Shown piece after piece: positions 1 through 10,762 of a DNA stretch of 64,000 nucleotides. The notes beneath the pieces were generated by a model that had not been told where the DNA came from, searched no databases, and worked only from the letters and a program-made list of their open reading frames with translations. How positions within the stretch are numbered: position 1 is the first letter of the stretch; each line of letters starts with the position of its first letter. Position numbers and translations under genes: made by a program. Source of the DNA: Prostheceraeus crozeri (taxonomy: Eukaryota > Platyhelminthes > Polycladida > Euryleptidae); assembly GCA_907163375.1 (NCBI GenBank), contig CAJQUW010016185.1:1-64000 (forward strand). Direction: 5' to 3'.

Positions 1-60
1 TCGCTGGCTTTTAGTGAGCGAGCAAGCGATGTCTTAGCTAGCGACAATGCAGTTTGCGAG

Positions 61-206
61 TAGATGGCTATTGGTAAACCGAATTTTGCTTACTTTTTGT
101 CGCTGGCCAATAGATAGCTATTGGCAAACTGAAATTCGCCAGCTTCTTGTCACTGATTAATAGATCGCTATTGGTAAAGCCAATGTTGCTAACTTTTATC
201 ACCAGC
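61..206. repeat. 50-bp tandem repeat, about three copies
   Basis: Three head-to-tail copies of a 50-bp unit begin at 61, 111 and 161, each starting TAGAT.GCTATTGG. The third copy fades out near 206, and the 50 bases before position 61 are a weaker fourth relative. The copies differ by about a quarter of their bases, so the array is old. No coding function is visible. Confidence 0.7.
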
Positions 207-934
207 TATAGCCTACATCCCTTTGTTTAAACACATTCTGTTGTTTGAAGTCGCATAGATGGTTAGAGCAAAATGCAAATAGTGTACGCTAGCGCTAAGC
301 TTGTAATCGAAATGCAGATTCATTTTAGTTATTCTCATTAATTCTTGATGTCATCAGAGAGTTAATTAGAGTGTGATTCCACCGTATTCTATAGCCTATA
401 GCCTATTCTATTTTGTAGTGAAACATATAGAAATTCCGTTTAGCATGTCGTCATCTGTCCTTAAAGATCAGTGTTCAGAAATCCATTATTGATGGTCTAA
501 TCCAATTGAAGACCAAAGTAGACAGCTATTCAACTACAATAATGAAGCATTGTAACTGAACTGAAATGTCGAAAAATGAACTGAACCAGTGTGTCGAATA
601 ATGAAAATGCGCTCATAAGAGCGACTTTATCCTGCTTGCAAGTCAATGCAGATGACAGTGATTCACAATACTTTAATGATTTTATGTTTCAATCAAGTTT
701 TTTAAATTATGTAAAATAAATCGCTACCAAACATGCATCGGACAGAAAACTTGCATTGCAACTTAGTCACTGAGCAATTACGTGTAGGTTTGTCGAGCAT
801 CCCAACAGAGGATTGTTTTTCTTCCTACGCACGCCTCCCGTCTAATCAGACAGTCACTTCGTGACGTCAACTGGCATTATTCACACACCGAGCGCAGCGC
901 AGGGTGTAACAGTATACATCGATTCCCTGTCGTT
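207..934. other. non-coding stretch, nothing recognised
   Basis: AT-rich single-copy-looking DNA with no long open frame. From about 830 the base composition becomes richer in CpG, with a GTGACGTCA-like site (CRE-like) near 862, which could mark the upstream region of the candidate exon at 935. That reading is inference. Confidence 0.4.
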
Positions 935-2441
935 ATGACAATGCCGCTACAACCCGACAAGGCTGTCTGCCAACAGGTTGGACTTCCTGCGCTCATTCGA
1001 ACAATTGCCTGCCCGACATCGTGTCAATTATTAAGTGCGCATCAAGTTGTGAGATCTCTGGTGTCGTGCCTACGCGGCTTGGTCAACTGTGATTCTGATA
1101 AACCACTTCGAACGTATAGGATCAAGGCTGTGCAAATCAATGACTGTGTGTGTCAATTAAATTCCCTTCCTCATGACTGCGGAAAAAGACAACGGTTGAA
1201 GCCATGTGAAAATGGGTGAGTCGTTTCACTTTCTTGTCACATTATGAAACCCGCTTTAGTTTTAGAAAAATAGGTTATTTTCCTATTGTAGTGACTAGTG
1301 TAATAGCTATACACACCTTTGCTGTAGACTATGAATCTCTGCAACTTAAACTTAATAACGAGATACGCACATTATACAATCTATGAACCAATACGGATAA
1401 CATTGTAGTAAGTTAAACGTTTAAAACCTGTTATCAATGCCAGCATGTTGAAACGTTGACGGATCGGGCTTTGATATTATCTCAAAGTATTTCAATCCTG
1501 CAATCGTCTCAATAAAATTATGTGCACCTTAATCATCTTGCATTGATTTTGATTACATGAAATCAGATGGACAACTGCCAATCGAATTAAACCATCATGC
1601 TTATAATTTATGCCATTGAAATTTTCCACCGTTGGTCTTTAGGCTGATTTCAGTTAATAGAGAAAACTATAATGTTGCGAAAATCTTAAAGTTATCGAAT
1701 TTTTCGTAAAACGACAAATGCTCCAACGATAGAATTCTTTTTGTAGGATTATTCATACTAAAAACCTTTTACTTTTAAATGTGTAAAATTTGTAGAAATG
1801 AATTATCTTTTTCTTCATTTTGTAACAATGGCTAAATATGACCGTTAATTTGCTTTCAGCTTTTGGTATATGATATCAGATTGCACAAATTTCGCATTGA
1901 CGTTCATGCCTAAACGTTTTTTTTAAAGACTCTGGTATAAAAATTTTATTGTACATTCCAGACCGCAATCGCTGCCCAACAAAATTAAATATCAAATATG
2001 GACGCGGGCTCTACCAAACCAGTTCAATGAGCATCGACGGGAGAGAGAAATTGGCGACCATTTTGCAGAGGTAAGTTCTAAATTTCTGATATGAATGCAA
2101 TTTTTATGTGAGTTCTCAGTTTGTCACTGCTTCCGAATGTTTTGAGTTTAGCAGCATTGAGTCATTCTGCTGTTAGTCCCTGGAGCGTTTCGTGGCAAGA
2201 TGACAGTGATCATCAGTAGTTTATTATACGTGTGGCCTAAATATTGCATAAAAATAAGCAGTGAAAAAGGTAAGCAGTGGGAATGTTCATTTATAAATTG
2301 TAATTTTGCATGTAAATAAAAAGGCTCCATTATTTTGCATTTTAGACACGAACCGCTGGTCTACAGGAATTTATGCTGAATATACAACTAATTTTAATCA
2401 AACCAGCTGATTGCGTCTTCATGGCATGGAAGCAACTTTGA
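935..2441 (+). CDS. candidate host gene, three exons, unknown product
   Basis: The proposed exons are 935-1215, 1962-2070 and 2346-2441. Exon 1 starts at an ATG and runs 93 codons plus 2 bases to a donor GGTGAGT. Exon 2 has an acceptor TTCCAG and a donor GAGGTAAGT, is 109 bases long, and continues the frame of exon 1 exactly. Exon 3 follows an acceptor TTTTAG in frame and stops at 2439. The support is only phase agreement and consensus splice sites; the product resembles nothing I know. The segments around exons 2 and 3 look like diverged copies of each other (similar bases around 2020-2240 and 2395-2600), so the third exon could be a duplicated relic. Treat this as a weak model. Confidence 0.28.
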
Positions 2442-2883
2442 ACTTCTGCAAGCCTACAATTGTTTAGCAGAGGTGAGTCCCACATCTTTTGTCACTGTCT
2501 CCGAATGTTATGGTTTTGACAGTTCTACATCCACTACTGTTGATCCATGAGCATTTCGTGGCAGTATGACGTTGAGCAGCATGTTTTTGAATTATGTTCG
2601 ATGTGTAAGTAGGTCTACAGGAAGTCAACGAACTAGGCTTCATACATGCTAATAGGGTACAGCGAATATCAAGCGAGCAGCTAGCTTTTCAATGAAGTAA
2701 GCGATTAGCGCGCTTCATTAGCATTCGAAAAGCATCGCCAATCGCGAGCGAACAGCAGCGTTTTTGCTCCTAAATTAGCAAGCTTTTCGCCAGCATTTTG
2801 CGAGACAAAACGGAAGCTATGCGCTCGTTATTCGCTCCAGATATGTGCCAGCTAATCGCGAGCTTTTTTCCCAGCGGGTAGCT
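2442..2883. other. non-coding, diverged duplicate of the upstream segment
   Basis: Positions 2465-2600 resemble 2065-2230: both follow a GCAGAGGT(A/G)AG donor and share the words GTCACTG.(T/C)TCCGAATGTT and GCATTTCGTGGCA. The remainder up to 2883 is A/T and GC mixed with repeated AGCGAGC words and holds no gene. Confidence 0.4.
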
Positions 2884-4290
2884 GTCCAGAGGGGGGGGAG
2901 GTCAGTGAAATTTGATGAAAAATGTTTTGGTGACGGTCCCAGGTCGAAATTCCACACTTTGGAAAATTTTCAAAATTTTACCCATACAAAGTCACTCTGA
3001 CACTTAGGATTTTTTCAGGTGAGCGAGCTCCGACCTAAAATCTTGTAACCGCTCTAACTTGTGAACGGCTGGTCCGATTGACTCGCAACAAAAAATGTTG
3101 TCGAGCAGTTTTTTCTCCTCTTTCAAACGAGTAGCTGTAAGACAAAATCCGTCCACTAGAACCAAAGTTAGAAGATTGCTGTCGGGGGGGGGGGTCAGTG
3201 AAATTTGATGAAAAATGTTTTGGTGACGGTCCCAGGTCGAAATTCCACACTTTGGAAAATTTTCAAAATTTTACCCATACAAAGTCACTCTGACACTTAG
3301 GATTTTTTTTTTCAGGTGAGCGAGCTCCGACCTAAAATCTTGTAACCGCTCTAACTTGTGAACGGCTGGTCCGATTGACTCGCAACAAAAAATGTTGTCG
3401 AGCAGTTTTTTCTCCTCTTTCAAACGAGTAGCTGTAAGACAAAATCCGTCCACTAGAACCAAAGTTAGAAGATTGCTGTCGGGGGGGGGGTCAGTGAAAT
3501 TTGATGAAAAATGTTTTGGTGACGGTCCCAGGTCGAAATTCCACACTTTGGAAAATTTTCAAAATTTTACCCATACAAAGCCACTCTGACACTTAGGATT
3601 TTTTCAGGTGAGCTCCGACCTAAAATCTTGTAACCGCTCTAACTTTTGAACGAAGACAGATAGGAACAAGCCGTTTCTTTCAGTGAATTTGTCTCACTCT
3701 TAGCTTTCAAACGAGCTATCGCACGACAAAATCCGTCCACTGGAAGCCAAAATCGAAGCAAGCTGTCCAGGGGGGGGGCGTCAGGCGAAAATTTTTTCTC
3801 TCCGATTGACTTGAAACTCACCCTACCGATGCAGAATTTCACGCTGAATCCGAATCTGACCTCCGTTTTCTCATCCGATGCTTCGTTTTGACGCTACTCA
3901 CCAAAACGTCCCAAATTCTAACTCTGTCGTTTTTCGAAAAATGTTGAAAATTTTTTCTCACCGATTGACTTGAAACTCACCCTACCGATGCAGAATTTCA
4001 CGCTGAATCCGAATCTGACCTCCGTTTTCTCATCCGACCACTCCTTCCACTCGAAACAACCCATTTTACAACCCAACATTCAGCAGATTGCACCAAAAAC
4101 ATCACACACTATAGCCTCAAGACTAATCCTGGCGGTCGCCCACGTCAACCAGGCGGTCGGACCAACTCACCCGAGTCTCACACTCTGTCGTTGCAGGGGG
4201 GGGACGTCAGCGAACATGTTGTGAACGTGGACCCACCTGGCCGGCACACCACGACAGACCACAACCTCTGTCGTTCCAGAGGGGGGGGGG
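2884..4290 (+). repeat. orphan Polinton terminal-repeat fragment with G-runs
   Basis: This segment consists of about 300-bp units, each opening with a run of 7-11 G followed by GTCAGTGAAATTTGATG. It matches the units in the terminal inverted repeats of the Polinton at 10763-34591, in the orientation of its right end. Units start near 2888, 3184 and 3479, with further blocks at 3770 and 4194. No Polinton gene is attached, so it is a solo or truncated end. The open frames seen through it are by-products of the repeat. It directly abuts a LINE fragment at about 4300. Confidence 0.8.
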
Positions 4291-4302
4291 ACTCAGCGAT
4301 GG

Positions 4303-5543
4303 CGGCCATCTTGCGCTATCCAGAAGTGGAGTTTTACTTACTACTCATATTCAAATTTTCATTAACGAATTCTTGTCTCACCTCTAATTCACAAAGACTC
4401 CCGGTTTTATCCTTGACGAATATCCAGTCATTACTGCGGAAAATAGACGAGCTTTCCCTAATAATAAAGATAAAAAAACCTGACATCCTTTGCATCACTG
4501 AAACGTGGCTACATAGTAATATCAACGATTCTCTTGTGTCTATAAATGGCTACGTTATTTACAGAAACGATAGGAATGGAAGACGTGGTGGCGGCACGGC
4601 CATTTATATCAAATGTAACACTGTTTCAAACGAAGTGCCTGTTATTCTAGCTATTGCTGATAAGATTTCATTAAATGTCATTGAGCTGCTTCAATTATGT
4701 CTGTATGTTTTATGCATTTATATTCCATCGTCTTGTAACAGCACTGAACTTCTACAGTTGCATGAATTCATCTTGGGTGTATTTGACTCCTTTTTGTGTG
4801 ACAAGCTTCAGTATAAGCTCATGATTGTCGGTGATTATAATCATTTTGATACTGCAAAATTATGTGAAACTGTTGACATGACTGACCTTATTACGAAACC
4901 TATTCGAGGTGATAATATACTGGAACACATGCTGATTTCCGAAGATCTTATGGACACCTACTCTAAACATAATGTAGTTTTCGACTCCCCAGTTGGAAAT
5001 GCTGACCACGTGTTCCTCACTGTTTGTCCTGTAGCGTATAGTAACAAAGTTTTTGAGCGCTTTTTTCGTTTTCAAAATGTGTGCGATTTTCGATCTAGCA
5101 ACATACAACTCCTAAATGATGCTGTAGTACGATCTGATTTGTCTTTTCTACTAAATGTAAATGATGTAAGCCTTAAGTGTTCATATTTCCATGATATCAT
5201 ATCAACTCTGATTGATATTTATGTGCCACAATAAACTGTTCTTATGACGTCTCATGACAAAGAATGGTTGACTCCCGTTACGAAGCAACTAATTAATCAA
5301 ACGTGGGAAGCTTATCGAGCCAAAAATTGGACCAAATATAATCACTTGAGAGAGAAGGTAAAGAAAGAAGTGCAAAAGTGCAAGATCCTTTATGAAGAAA
5401 AAATCAAAAGCAAATCAAATGGATTATGGAAGCTGCTTTCGTCCGCCAAAGACGTGCCAAAAAGAGGCAAAACACAATTCGAATCATTCATCACTTCGAA
5501 CGGTGGCATACAAAATACACTCTCATTGATAGCAGAACCATAG
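4303..5543 (+). pseudogene. broken LINE (non-LTR retrotransposon) endonuclease region
   Basis: The reading frame shows the parts of an APE-type endonuclease of CR1-like LINEs in order: LSLTNIQSLL, then DILCITETWL (the catalytic Glu is in TETWL), YIYIPSS-like strand, VGDYNHFD (the GD.N motif) and NADH in place of the usual SDH. A stop at 5232 interrupts the frame, which continues to 5543 with a Lys-rich linker (WLTPVTKQLI, KVKKEVQKCK) typical of the region before the reverse transcriptase. No reverse transcriptase follows, so the copy is truncated on the 3' side. The open frame reaches left to 4191 only by running into the neighbouring terminal-repeat fragment. The CR1-like placement is my judgement. 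Confidence 0.75.
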
Positions 5544-6040
5544 AATAAGTATATTAGGTAGAGTGGTAACTCCGCATTTATTAAATCCCCAATATGTATA
5601 CACTTTCGATTTTATTAAATGAACTCGAGAGGGATACATTTGGCAGTTGTTGCCAAATGTGAGGTATGCAAATGTTTTGCAGTTTTGAAGAAATTGCCAC
5701 GGAATTGAGTGATCATTATTGTAATGCAGAAGAAATTATGGCATTTTTACAGTTTCTCAGTGTCATGACGGCCTTGGAGATTTAATGTTTGTTAAATTAG
5801 CAATTCGATGGGTTCCCATTACTTTCATGCTCAAACTCAAGAATATTTTCTTAAGCGTGATCATATCACAAGCAACCTGCCACGGGCAGAGCAAAATCAC
5901 ATAATCAAATACAATGATTTCAATTAACTTTGAAAGATGTAAATGGGTCCACATCACTATTCAGATTCAAGATATGAAACATGAATTTAGTGAATCATAA
6001 AATCATGCCGGTGAAAATTGAATTAAAAACTTGAAATTTC
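5541..6040 (+). repeat. dispersed repeat, copy A (inverted copy at 10035-10520)
   Basis: The reverse complement of 10035-10520 matches this segment along its length, for example CCCCAATATGTATACACTTT here and its partner near 10470, and the block AAATGGGTCCACATCACTATT near 5940 against the segment near 10115. A short related piece (GAGTAAGTATAAATAGGTAG) also lies at about 7675. It is a non-coding dispersed element of about 500 bp with no clear target duplication. Confidence 0.6.
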
Positions 6041-6170
6041 AGCCAAGAAAGCACGAATAATATCAATTTCATAGTTCGTCCGTACGGGAGGTTAGTCATA
6101 ATTGCTTGAAAAAAAAATAATCGCTCCCTTTGTTTGACGTAAATCTATTTAAAAAATTTTCAACAAATCA

Positions 6171-6197
6171 CCCGACGCGTTTCGTCAATCCGACAGT
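6171..6197 (-). ncRNA. possible degenerate hammerhead ribozyme motif
   Basis: On the minus strand the words GACGAAACGCGTCGGG occur downstream of the Penelope-type gene. CGAAACGCGTC is the kind of minimal stem III plus cleavage site known from hammerhead motifs in Penelope-like elements. The other half of the core (normally CTGATGAG) is present only as CTGTCGG, so catalytic activity is doubtful. The element identity supports the call; the fold itself is inference. Confidence 0.35.
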
Positions 6198-6275
6198 CTA
6201 GGGCTTAGTATATGACACAAGTGTTAAAAGGTAGGTTTATATACAACAAATCAGTAGTCCAGTCAGGGCAACTCA

Positions 6276-7157
6276 TCATGTCAGCTCATGACGTCTGTTC
6301 AATAGCGGCATTTTCGACGCAATGTTACGTGATTCAGCCATCCTAGTAGTAATCGCCGAGTTTTGCTTGTCCAAAATCTTATAACTAAAATCATCGCAAT
6401 GGTCTAACAAGTTATGTTCAGTTAATGCACTTTTTGTATCTCGATTCTTTAAACTACGTTGGTGTTCGTTGAATCTAGTCCTGAAAGGTCGACATGTTTG
6501 ACCTATGTACTTCTTCTGGCAACGATTGCAAGAGAATTCATAAACTACATATTTATGCTTACAGTTAAATTTTGGGCCGATTGTCAAGCAAATATTGCAA
6601 GTACACTCATCATTAGATTTTCTTTTAAATGCTGTTGCTAATTTTTTACCAGGTTTTGATGTGATGCGTACAGGTATACTATACTTATTTTTTACTTTAT
6701 TGATTTTTCTTAAAAAACTTTCACCCACGTAGTCAAGGGAGAGATTAACGTCGTCATTTCTTCCGTTATTACTTGCGTTAATTTTATCATTTTTATAACT
6801 ATCCACATTATCAACATGGAACCCATTACTTTCTAGCCTATTTTTCATAATTTGTTGTGCTTTGAACGTATCAAATGTATCAGAACATCTGTCTTCAACA
6901 TACCGAAAACTATTACTAACAAAATTATCTTTTACATAGTTGGGGAGCCAACTGTCTTTTCTTAAGCTAATGCCTGAATGGCACGGTTTGCTGTACCATT
7001 TGTAACTCAGTTTGTTTTTAACGGATATACTTATGTCCAGAAAATCAAGATAATCGGTATTGGGGGTTTCTGAAGTGAATTGAATATCACTGTTTACAGA
7101 GTTAAAAGTATCGAGGATTATCTTCATCGTATCTTTATTTTTGGGAAATGGTCCCAA
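6276..7157 (-). pseudogene. Penelope-like element polyprotein, C-terminal part with GIY-YIG endonuclease
   Basis: The 293-residue frame begins inside the end of a reverse transcriptase thumb region (the SNTDYLDFLDI-like strand at the start) and finishes with a GIY-YIG endonuclease. A Cys-rich knuckle (ECTCNICLTIGPKFNC) is followed by YVVYEFSCNRCQKKYIGQTC, in which VYEFSC and YIGQT are the two halves of the GIY-YIG core, and RTRFNEH supplies the conserved Arg and His. The reverse transcriptase catalytic motifs are missing, so this is a 5'-truncated copy. The frame itself is intact. It inserts into host DNA next to the dispersed repeat ending at 6040. Confidence 0.85.
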
Positions 7158-7223
7158 AAATAGGGTTACGATGAAGATAATCCTCGATACTTTTAACTCT
7201 GTAAACAGTGATATTCAATTCAA
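7076..7223. repeat. inverted repeat with 56-bp arms at the Penelope junction
   Basis: 7076-7131 and 7168-7223 are nearly perfect reverse complements separated by 36 bases. The left arm lies in the coding end of the Penelope-like frame and the right arm is a flipped piece of the same sequence. It probably formed during target-primed insertion. Confidence 0.8.
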
Positions 7224-7225
7224 TG

Positions 7226-10034
7226 TTTGAGAAAAAAAAGGACAAGATTTGTCTTGTGCATAGATTTCATCTTGTCATATCAAACTTTGTATTAGGTTCT
7301 TTAGATATCAATGCTTCAGGCGAGCGGTAAGCGGCGAACTTGTAAGATCTCAAGTGGTTCTGAGACATTAAAAGGTTGGGAACCACTGCTCTGTGTAGCC
7401 TGGAGAAGTCGCGGTTGCGAAACCGTGATGGAATTTTCGAAAAATGAGAAAACGCAAAATTTTGATGATCTCTGCTGTTTCTACCAACTCATCAGCTTCA
7501 TTATTTTATCATAGCTTTTTATTTTGGATTTGAACTCCCAATTTATATTTCCAATTTGATCTTGGTTCACCAAGCGTGAATTCATAGACGTTTTTGTGAG
7601 AAACCCAGAGATTTTCCGATTCATCGAACGATGTACAGAGAAGTTGGTGACGACATAGTCGATGTACGATCCATAGAGTAAGTATAAATAGGTAGAGTAA
7701 TTTGAATACGTGCAATTCCATTTGTTCGTACGTCACATTTTGCAACACATTTCTGTGCATATATTTCGATAGAAGAAGGATATTTATCAGCAGCTGCTAC
7801 CATGTACCTGCAAAACTCTTATAGTTAATGCGTGCAGACTTGATTCTTTCCAAAACATATTTATCATGGAGAAAAAATGTTCAAAGTCACCGTTCGTACG
7901 CTTCACTCTGGAGACACGAAAAACACTTACTGTTATGCTATCAAAATTTTCTGCTCTCCTACAATTGATAGAAAGCCAATATTTCCCAGTAATATAATTG
8001 ATGATCCACTTTACTGCGTGAAATTATAATTATTATGATCGAGCAACTGGATGAGCTTCACGATGCATTTAAAAAAACGTTCGTACGTTACAGCGAGATC
8101 GTTCGCACGTTACATACATTGTAGTGAATCATTTCAGCACTATCCCTAAATTTATTAATAGCATCCCAAAAAATCATTGGTCGCATTCCCAAGCAAGCAT
8201 GTGAATATGTATGCATTACTTTTGCATTATTTAAACTCATCTTAACTTATAAGTAGTGCACATCAGTAGCAACTATAGGAACACTCCAAGTAGGCCTATT
8301 TCTCAACATCACGCATCTGCATCACAGTATTTAGCAAATGCTCTCATGCATGGGCAGCACCCCAGCAGCACTCAATCGATTCTTTGAGAATATCTGAACA
8401 TGTTCCGGACGAAATTTACAGAGATTCCAAAATCCTATTTCGAACTTTTAATTTCAAGGTCATCCACGAACGTTCTCAGGCGGCCTCAACTTTGAGTTCA
8501 CTCACTGGCTCGTCACATAAGCATCTATCTGTTAGTCAATGCTACTTGGACATGCTGCATCATCATGATAATGAAATTTTATTGCCTCTTCCTTGTCGAC
8601 TTATGAGTAGCTGCTGATGTATATTTGGGAGCGATGGAAATGCTTCATGCCATTCAGCAAAACAGGCAACAATTTAACTTTACTCTTCTACCGTGATGTT
8701 GGTAAACATTGTTGATTACCCGGTGTTCAGTTTTCATCTAAGAGCATTTGGATTTGCAATGACTTCATGTAGAACTGATTTTTTCGTTTTGAACTTCTTT
8801 ACTAAGCGGTTGATTAAACATTTTTAGACATGATCCTATATTTTCGGCTATAGGCCAACTCTTCAAGCTTCTATAATCCCCCTGCCTGTGAGCTTCTTTC
8901 TGTTCAGGATTGTTTCGCTTCATTCAAAATCATTTTCCACGCTCGGATAAACTCATTCATTCATGAACACCATTCATTCGACAGGCATGGTGAAAGCGCG
9001 GCTGTGTATTTCATAATTAATATTTGAGTCGCGCTGCGTGTTGTTATCCAATAAAGTCACATAACCAATCGAATCGGCGTCAGTAAACGTCAGACGCAGT
9101 CACCTAGATATCTCATAGTCATAGCACGCACGAACATCTTCAAAAGAGATTGTCAGAATGCAGTAAAGCACGACTGTTGGTGCAAGTTGTTTCTGAATAG
9201 GCCTATAATCGTTACACAATTGCGCTATATCATATTGCAACGAAAGATGCACGAATGACCTAGAGTGTAGCTGTATTTGTTTTTATGGGGATAAACTAAG
9301 ACATCCCCAATTCTAAAGAAAGATGGTCCATTAATCTATTCACAATTCGAATAAATGATAGTTTTGGGTTCGTACGTTACATTTTGGAAATTGCTTTTCA
9401 TGAGACCTGAGATCGAAAGTAAATGCTAGCAGTTGAAATCAATTACTACCATAGTAACGAGTGATGCATAATACAAGCTTAAACACAATAATTCGATAAA
9501 ACGTTGAATGTTTGATACATTTCGAATGATATATCCTTTGTGGAAATTAACCGTTTTTTCTGTCATTTTCGAGAATCATTATAAAATCTAAAAATAGAAT
9601 GATTTTTCATCAGAATACGCAATATTCTACCCCGAAATGCAAAATTCAGGTAATTTTGGTATAGAAAACACTAGAAGAAATGCACTGATGATTTATTTGA
9701 TTTTTCCACTCCATGTCCCATTTCATGTGGAATTGCCCATTGAAAATTTTAATATCAAGCGTTTCAGATTTTTGCGGAGATTACGTTCATGCTGTCCAAA
9801 AAAGTATTTGAGCAGTTTTTAAAAAGCTAAAATTTCTAATTTATTCGTGTATTTATATGCTACCGAGATGACGTCCCCTTTATAAGTAGCGTGAAACAAG
9901 TTGGATATCAAAGGAATAAATATGTGCTAACAAGCATCATAATTAAGCTGATGATACGGACATTTCATGAACTGCATTATAATGCAAGTCCCTGGAAGTC
10001 TTCAAGGAAAGGTTGAGATCTTTGAAAGCTTCTT
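7226..10034. other. long non-coding stretch with a hAT-like end
   Basis: No gene is supported. Near 7353-7393 the minus strand reads CAGTGGTTCCCAACCTTTTA, the usual end of a group of hAT elements, but I see no partner end. The word TTCGTACGT(T/C)AC recurs near 7725, 8086, 8107 (as TTCGCACGTTAC) and 9367, with a related form at 7890. Short open frames here have no recognisable content. Confidence 0.5.
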
Positions 10035-10520
10035 GGCTGAGATGTCATGTTTTAATTCAATTTTCAGCGGCATGATTCAATGATTCACAAGCCTTCAATC
10101 AGAATAGTGCTGAATAGTAATGTTGACCCATTTACACCTTCTAAAGATCATTTTCTTTATAATGATTCTTTTGCTCTTTCAGTGGCAGACAGTCTGTGAT
10201 GTGATCACGCTTAATAAAATATTCCCATCATAGTGAGCATTATTATAGTGAGCTTTAAAGCAATGGTGAGCCATCGCATTGCTAATATATTAAACCATAT
10301 TATACCTCTCAAGGTTGTCATGATATGGAGGATTTGTAAATTGCTTTTCTTTCTTCTGTATTGCTGTCATAATCAGTCAAATTCGAGTGCATTTCTCCAA
10401 AAGTGCATGAATTTGTATATCTCACATGTGGTTCTGGGTTTCGGGTCAAATTCATTTTATGAAATCGAAAGTGTATACACATTGGGGAATAATAAATGCT
10501 GAGTTATCACTCTATGGTAC
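10035..10520 (-). repeat. dispersed repeat, copy B (inverted relative to 5541-6040)
   Basis: The reverse complement aligns with 5541-6040 through several blocks, including GTGTATACACATTGGGGAAT near 10465 and the region AATGTTGACCCATTTACACC near 10110. The copies differ at many positions and carry indels, so they are old. Confidence 0.6.
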
Positions 10521-10693
10521 GATCATAACGTACCGACACTGTATAATAGTCTAAACAATGTTCATAGCAGGTCTATGATAAAATTCACATAAAGGTTTGA
10601 TAAGGACTCCTAAGGTGTTGAGACCGGCAATATCACCAAAAACCAAACCGACAGGTTGTTAGGATGTCATGTAGGCCCTAATTATATTCCAGG

Positions 10694-10762
10694 TGTAAGA
10701 CCTGGCCCTGAGCCCTAGTCCTCACCGAGATCACAGTAGCGTTCAACCAACTAGACGATATA
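10694..10762 (-). repeat. gypsy 3' LTR, outer fragment
   Basis: These 69 bases match 41778-41846 of the intact LTR, ending with the hexamer GATATA (10757-10762). The LTR continues at 34598 beyond the Polinton. The first 6 bases after the Polinton repeat GATATA. Confidence 0.95.

Larger units (their letters stand above)
6100..7225 (-). mobile_element. 5'-truncated Penelope-like element
   Basis: The minus strand carries the C-terminal third of a Penelope-like polyprotein (6276-7157). At the upstream end a palindromic structure joins the element to an inverted copy of its own sequence: arms 7076-7131 and 7168-7223. Such inverted head-to-head junctions are known for Penelope-like elements. Downstream of the gene lies a hammerhead-like motif (6171-6197). 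The left limit is not sharply defined. Confidence 0.7.

Noticed and set aside
61..206. CRISPR-like regular repeat
   Set aside because: The 50-bp units are adjacent and diverged, without spacers, and the DNA is animal.
3392..4224. Several open frames across the G-run repeats
   Set aside because: They recur with each repeat unit, on both strands, and repeat the same peptides as the terminal repeats of element 1; they are by-products of repetitive DNA.
7353..7393. tRNA-like or gene-like reading of the GGTTGGGAACCACTG segment
   Set aside because: It matches a common hAT terminal sequence and has no cloverleaf.
8384..8617. 77-residue frame in the left non-coding stretch
   Set aside because: No motif, no splice context and no partner elsewhere in the window.
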